A DNA stretch of 64,000 bases, taken from positions 244,725 through 308,724 of the forward strand of contig NZ_JAEKEZ010000034.1 of NCBI RefSeq assembly GCF_016650815.1. Direction: 5' to 3'. The notes below the pieces were generated by a model. The model saw only the letters and a list, made by a program, of their open reading frames with translations, was not told the origin of the DNA and ran no database searches. Source of the stretch: Pseudomonas sp. TH31. GTDB lineage: Bacteria; Pseudomonadota; Gammaproteobacteria; Pseudomonadales; Pseudomonadaceae. Position 1 is the stretch's first letter. The number at the start of each line of letters is the position of its first letter. Shown piece after piece: positions 63,782-64,000 of this stretch. The translations under genes and the position numbers were made by a program.

Positions 63782-64000
63782 CGGTCCACCCTCTTATAGT
63801 TTTGTTTCGGGGCTCGTCACAGAACTGTGCGAGGCGCGAGTTAACTACCGGGGCTGCTGACTGACAAAAGATCATTGCTCATCAGACCCATGACGGTGGT
63901 TCAGCCATGCGGCATGGGAGGTAAGCGAAGGAGGGGAGCTATCCAGGCGCGCGGATCCAAAGGTGCATCAGGGGCAGTGTATTGTCGGCTTTTGGCCGAT
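63782..64000. other. Region upstream of dsdX to window end
   Basis: 219 bp with the dsdX promoter region. No gene recognised. GTCGGCTTTTGGCCGAT at the last bases matches a repeat-like element noted near 59221 and may be the edge of one. Confidence 0.35.

Overview
The window looks like a chromosomal segment of a Pseudomonas of the fluorescens group. The grounds are the GC-rich coding style, the high density of LysR regulators, paired REP sequences ending in the GGGAGCGAGC type of palindrome, the Pseudomonas-type agmatine (agu2-like) operon, and many small lipoproteins. I see no phage, insertion sequence, integrase or CRISPR array. It reads as ordinary accessory-catabolic chromosome, rich in transport and catabolic clusters that each carry their own regulator.

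Layout. 1-5.1 kb: tail of an MFS drug transporter, a MarR-GNAT fusion protein, and a succinate-semialdehyde-type aldehyde dehydrogenase divergent from a LysR regulator. 5.1-11.1 kb: periplasmic chorismate mutase, DUF1737 protein, a ParD-like/methionine aminopeptidase overlapping pair, a divergent polyphosphate pair (ppk2/ppx), a nucleotidyltransferase and mug. 11.1-16.3 kb: LysR plus an agu2ABCA'-like operon (agmatine deiminase, N-carbamoylputrescine amidase, polyamine-binding protein, Tat-exported second deiminase). 16.5 kb: tRNA-Gln. 17.5-24.4 kb: LysR plus a 5-oxoprolinase (pxpABC) operon with its own biotin carrier, biotin carboxylase and an NCS1 permease. 24.6-34.2 kb: small enzymes and regulators, including a LysR / PuuB-like oxidase / polyamine-binding-protein group. 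34.6-41.9 kb: cytochrome c, GST, glycosyltransferase, amidase, SBF-type transporter, several gene remnants and a REP element. 42.3-50.3 kb: a polyol (probably tetritol) operon with an ABC importer, Zn-dehydrogenase, FGGY kinase, SDR and LacI regulator, headed by a perfect 20-bp palindrome. 50.4-52.4 kb: hexuronate-type MFS transporter behind two FadR-type operators. 52.7-59.8 kb: GlxA-type AraC regulator with a RidA protein, diguanylate cyclase, and a LysR / pirin / pirin / SDR group. 60.0-63.8 kb: D-serine catabolism (dsdX, dsdA, dsdC).

One feature of the whole window matters to any user. Ten otherwise conserved genes each carry what looks like a single missing base. Seven sit in a run of three or more identical bases; the other three sit in a G or C pair or can be placed in more than one way. 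All are losses and all are repaired by restoring one base. The pattern suggests uncorrected sequencing error rather than ten independent pseudogenes, so I annotate these as genes with a frameshift and give the position. True decay is represented by a few remnants (LysR start, hydrolase tail, Rid tail, tautomerase tail).
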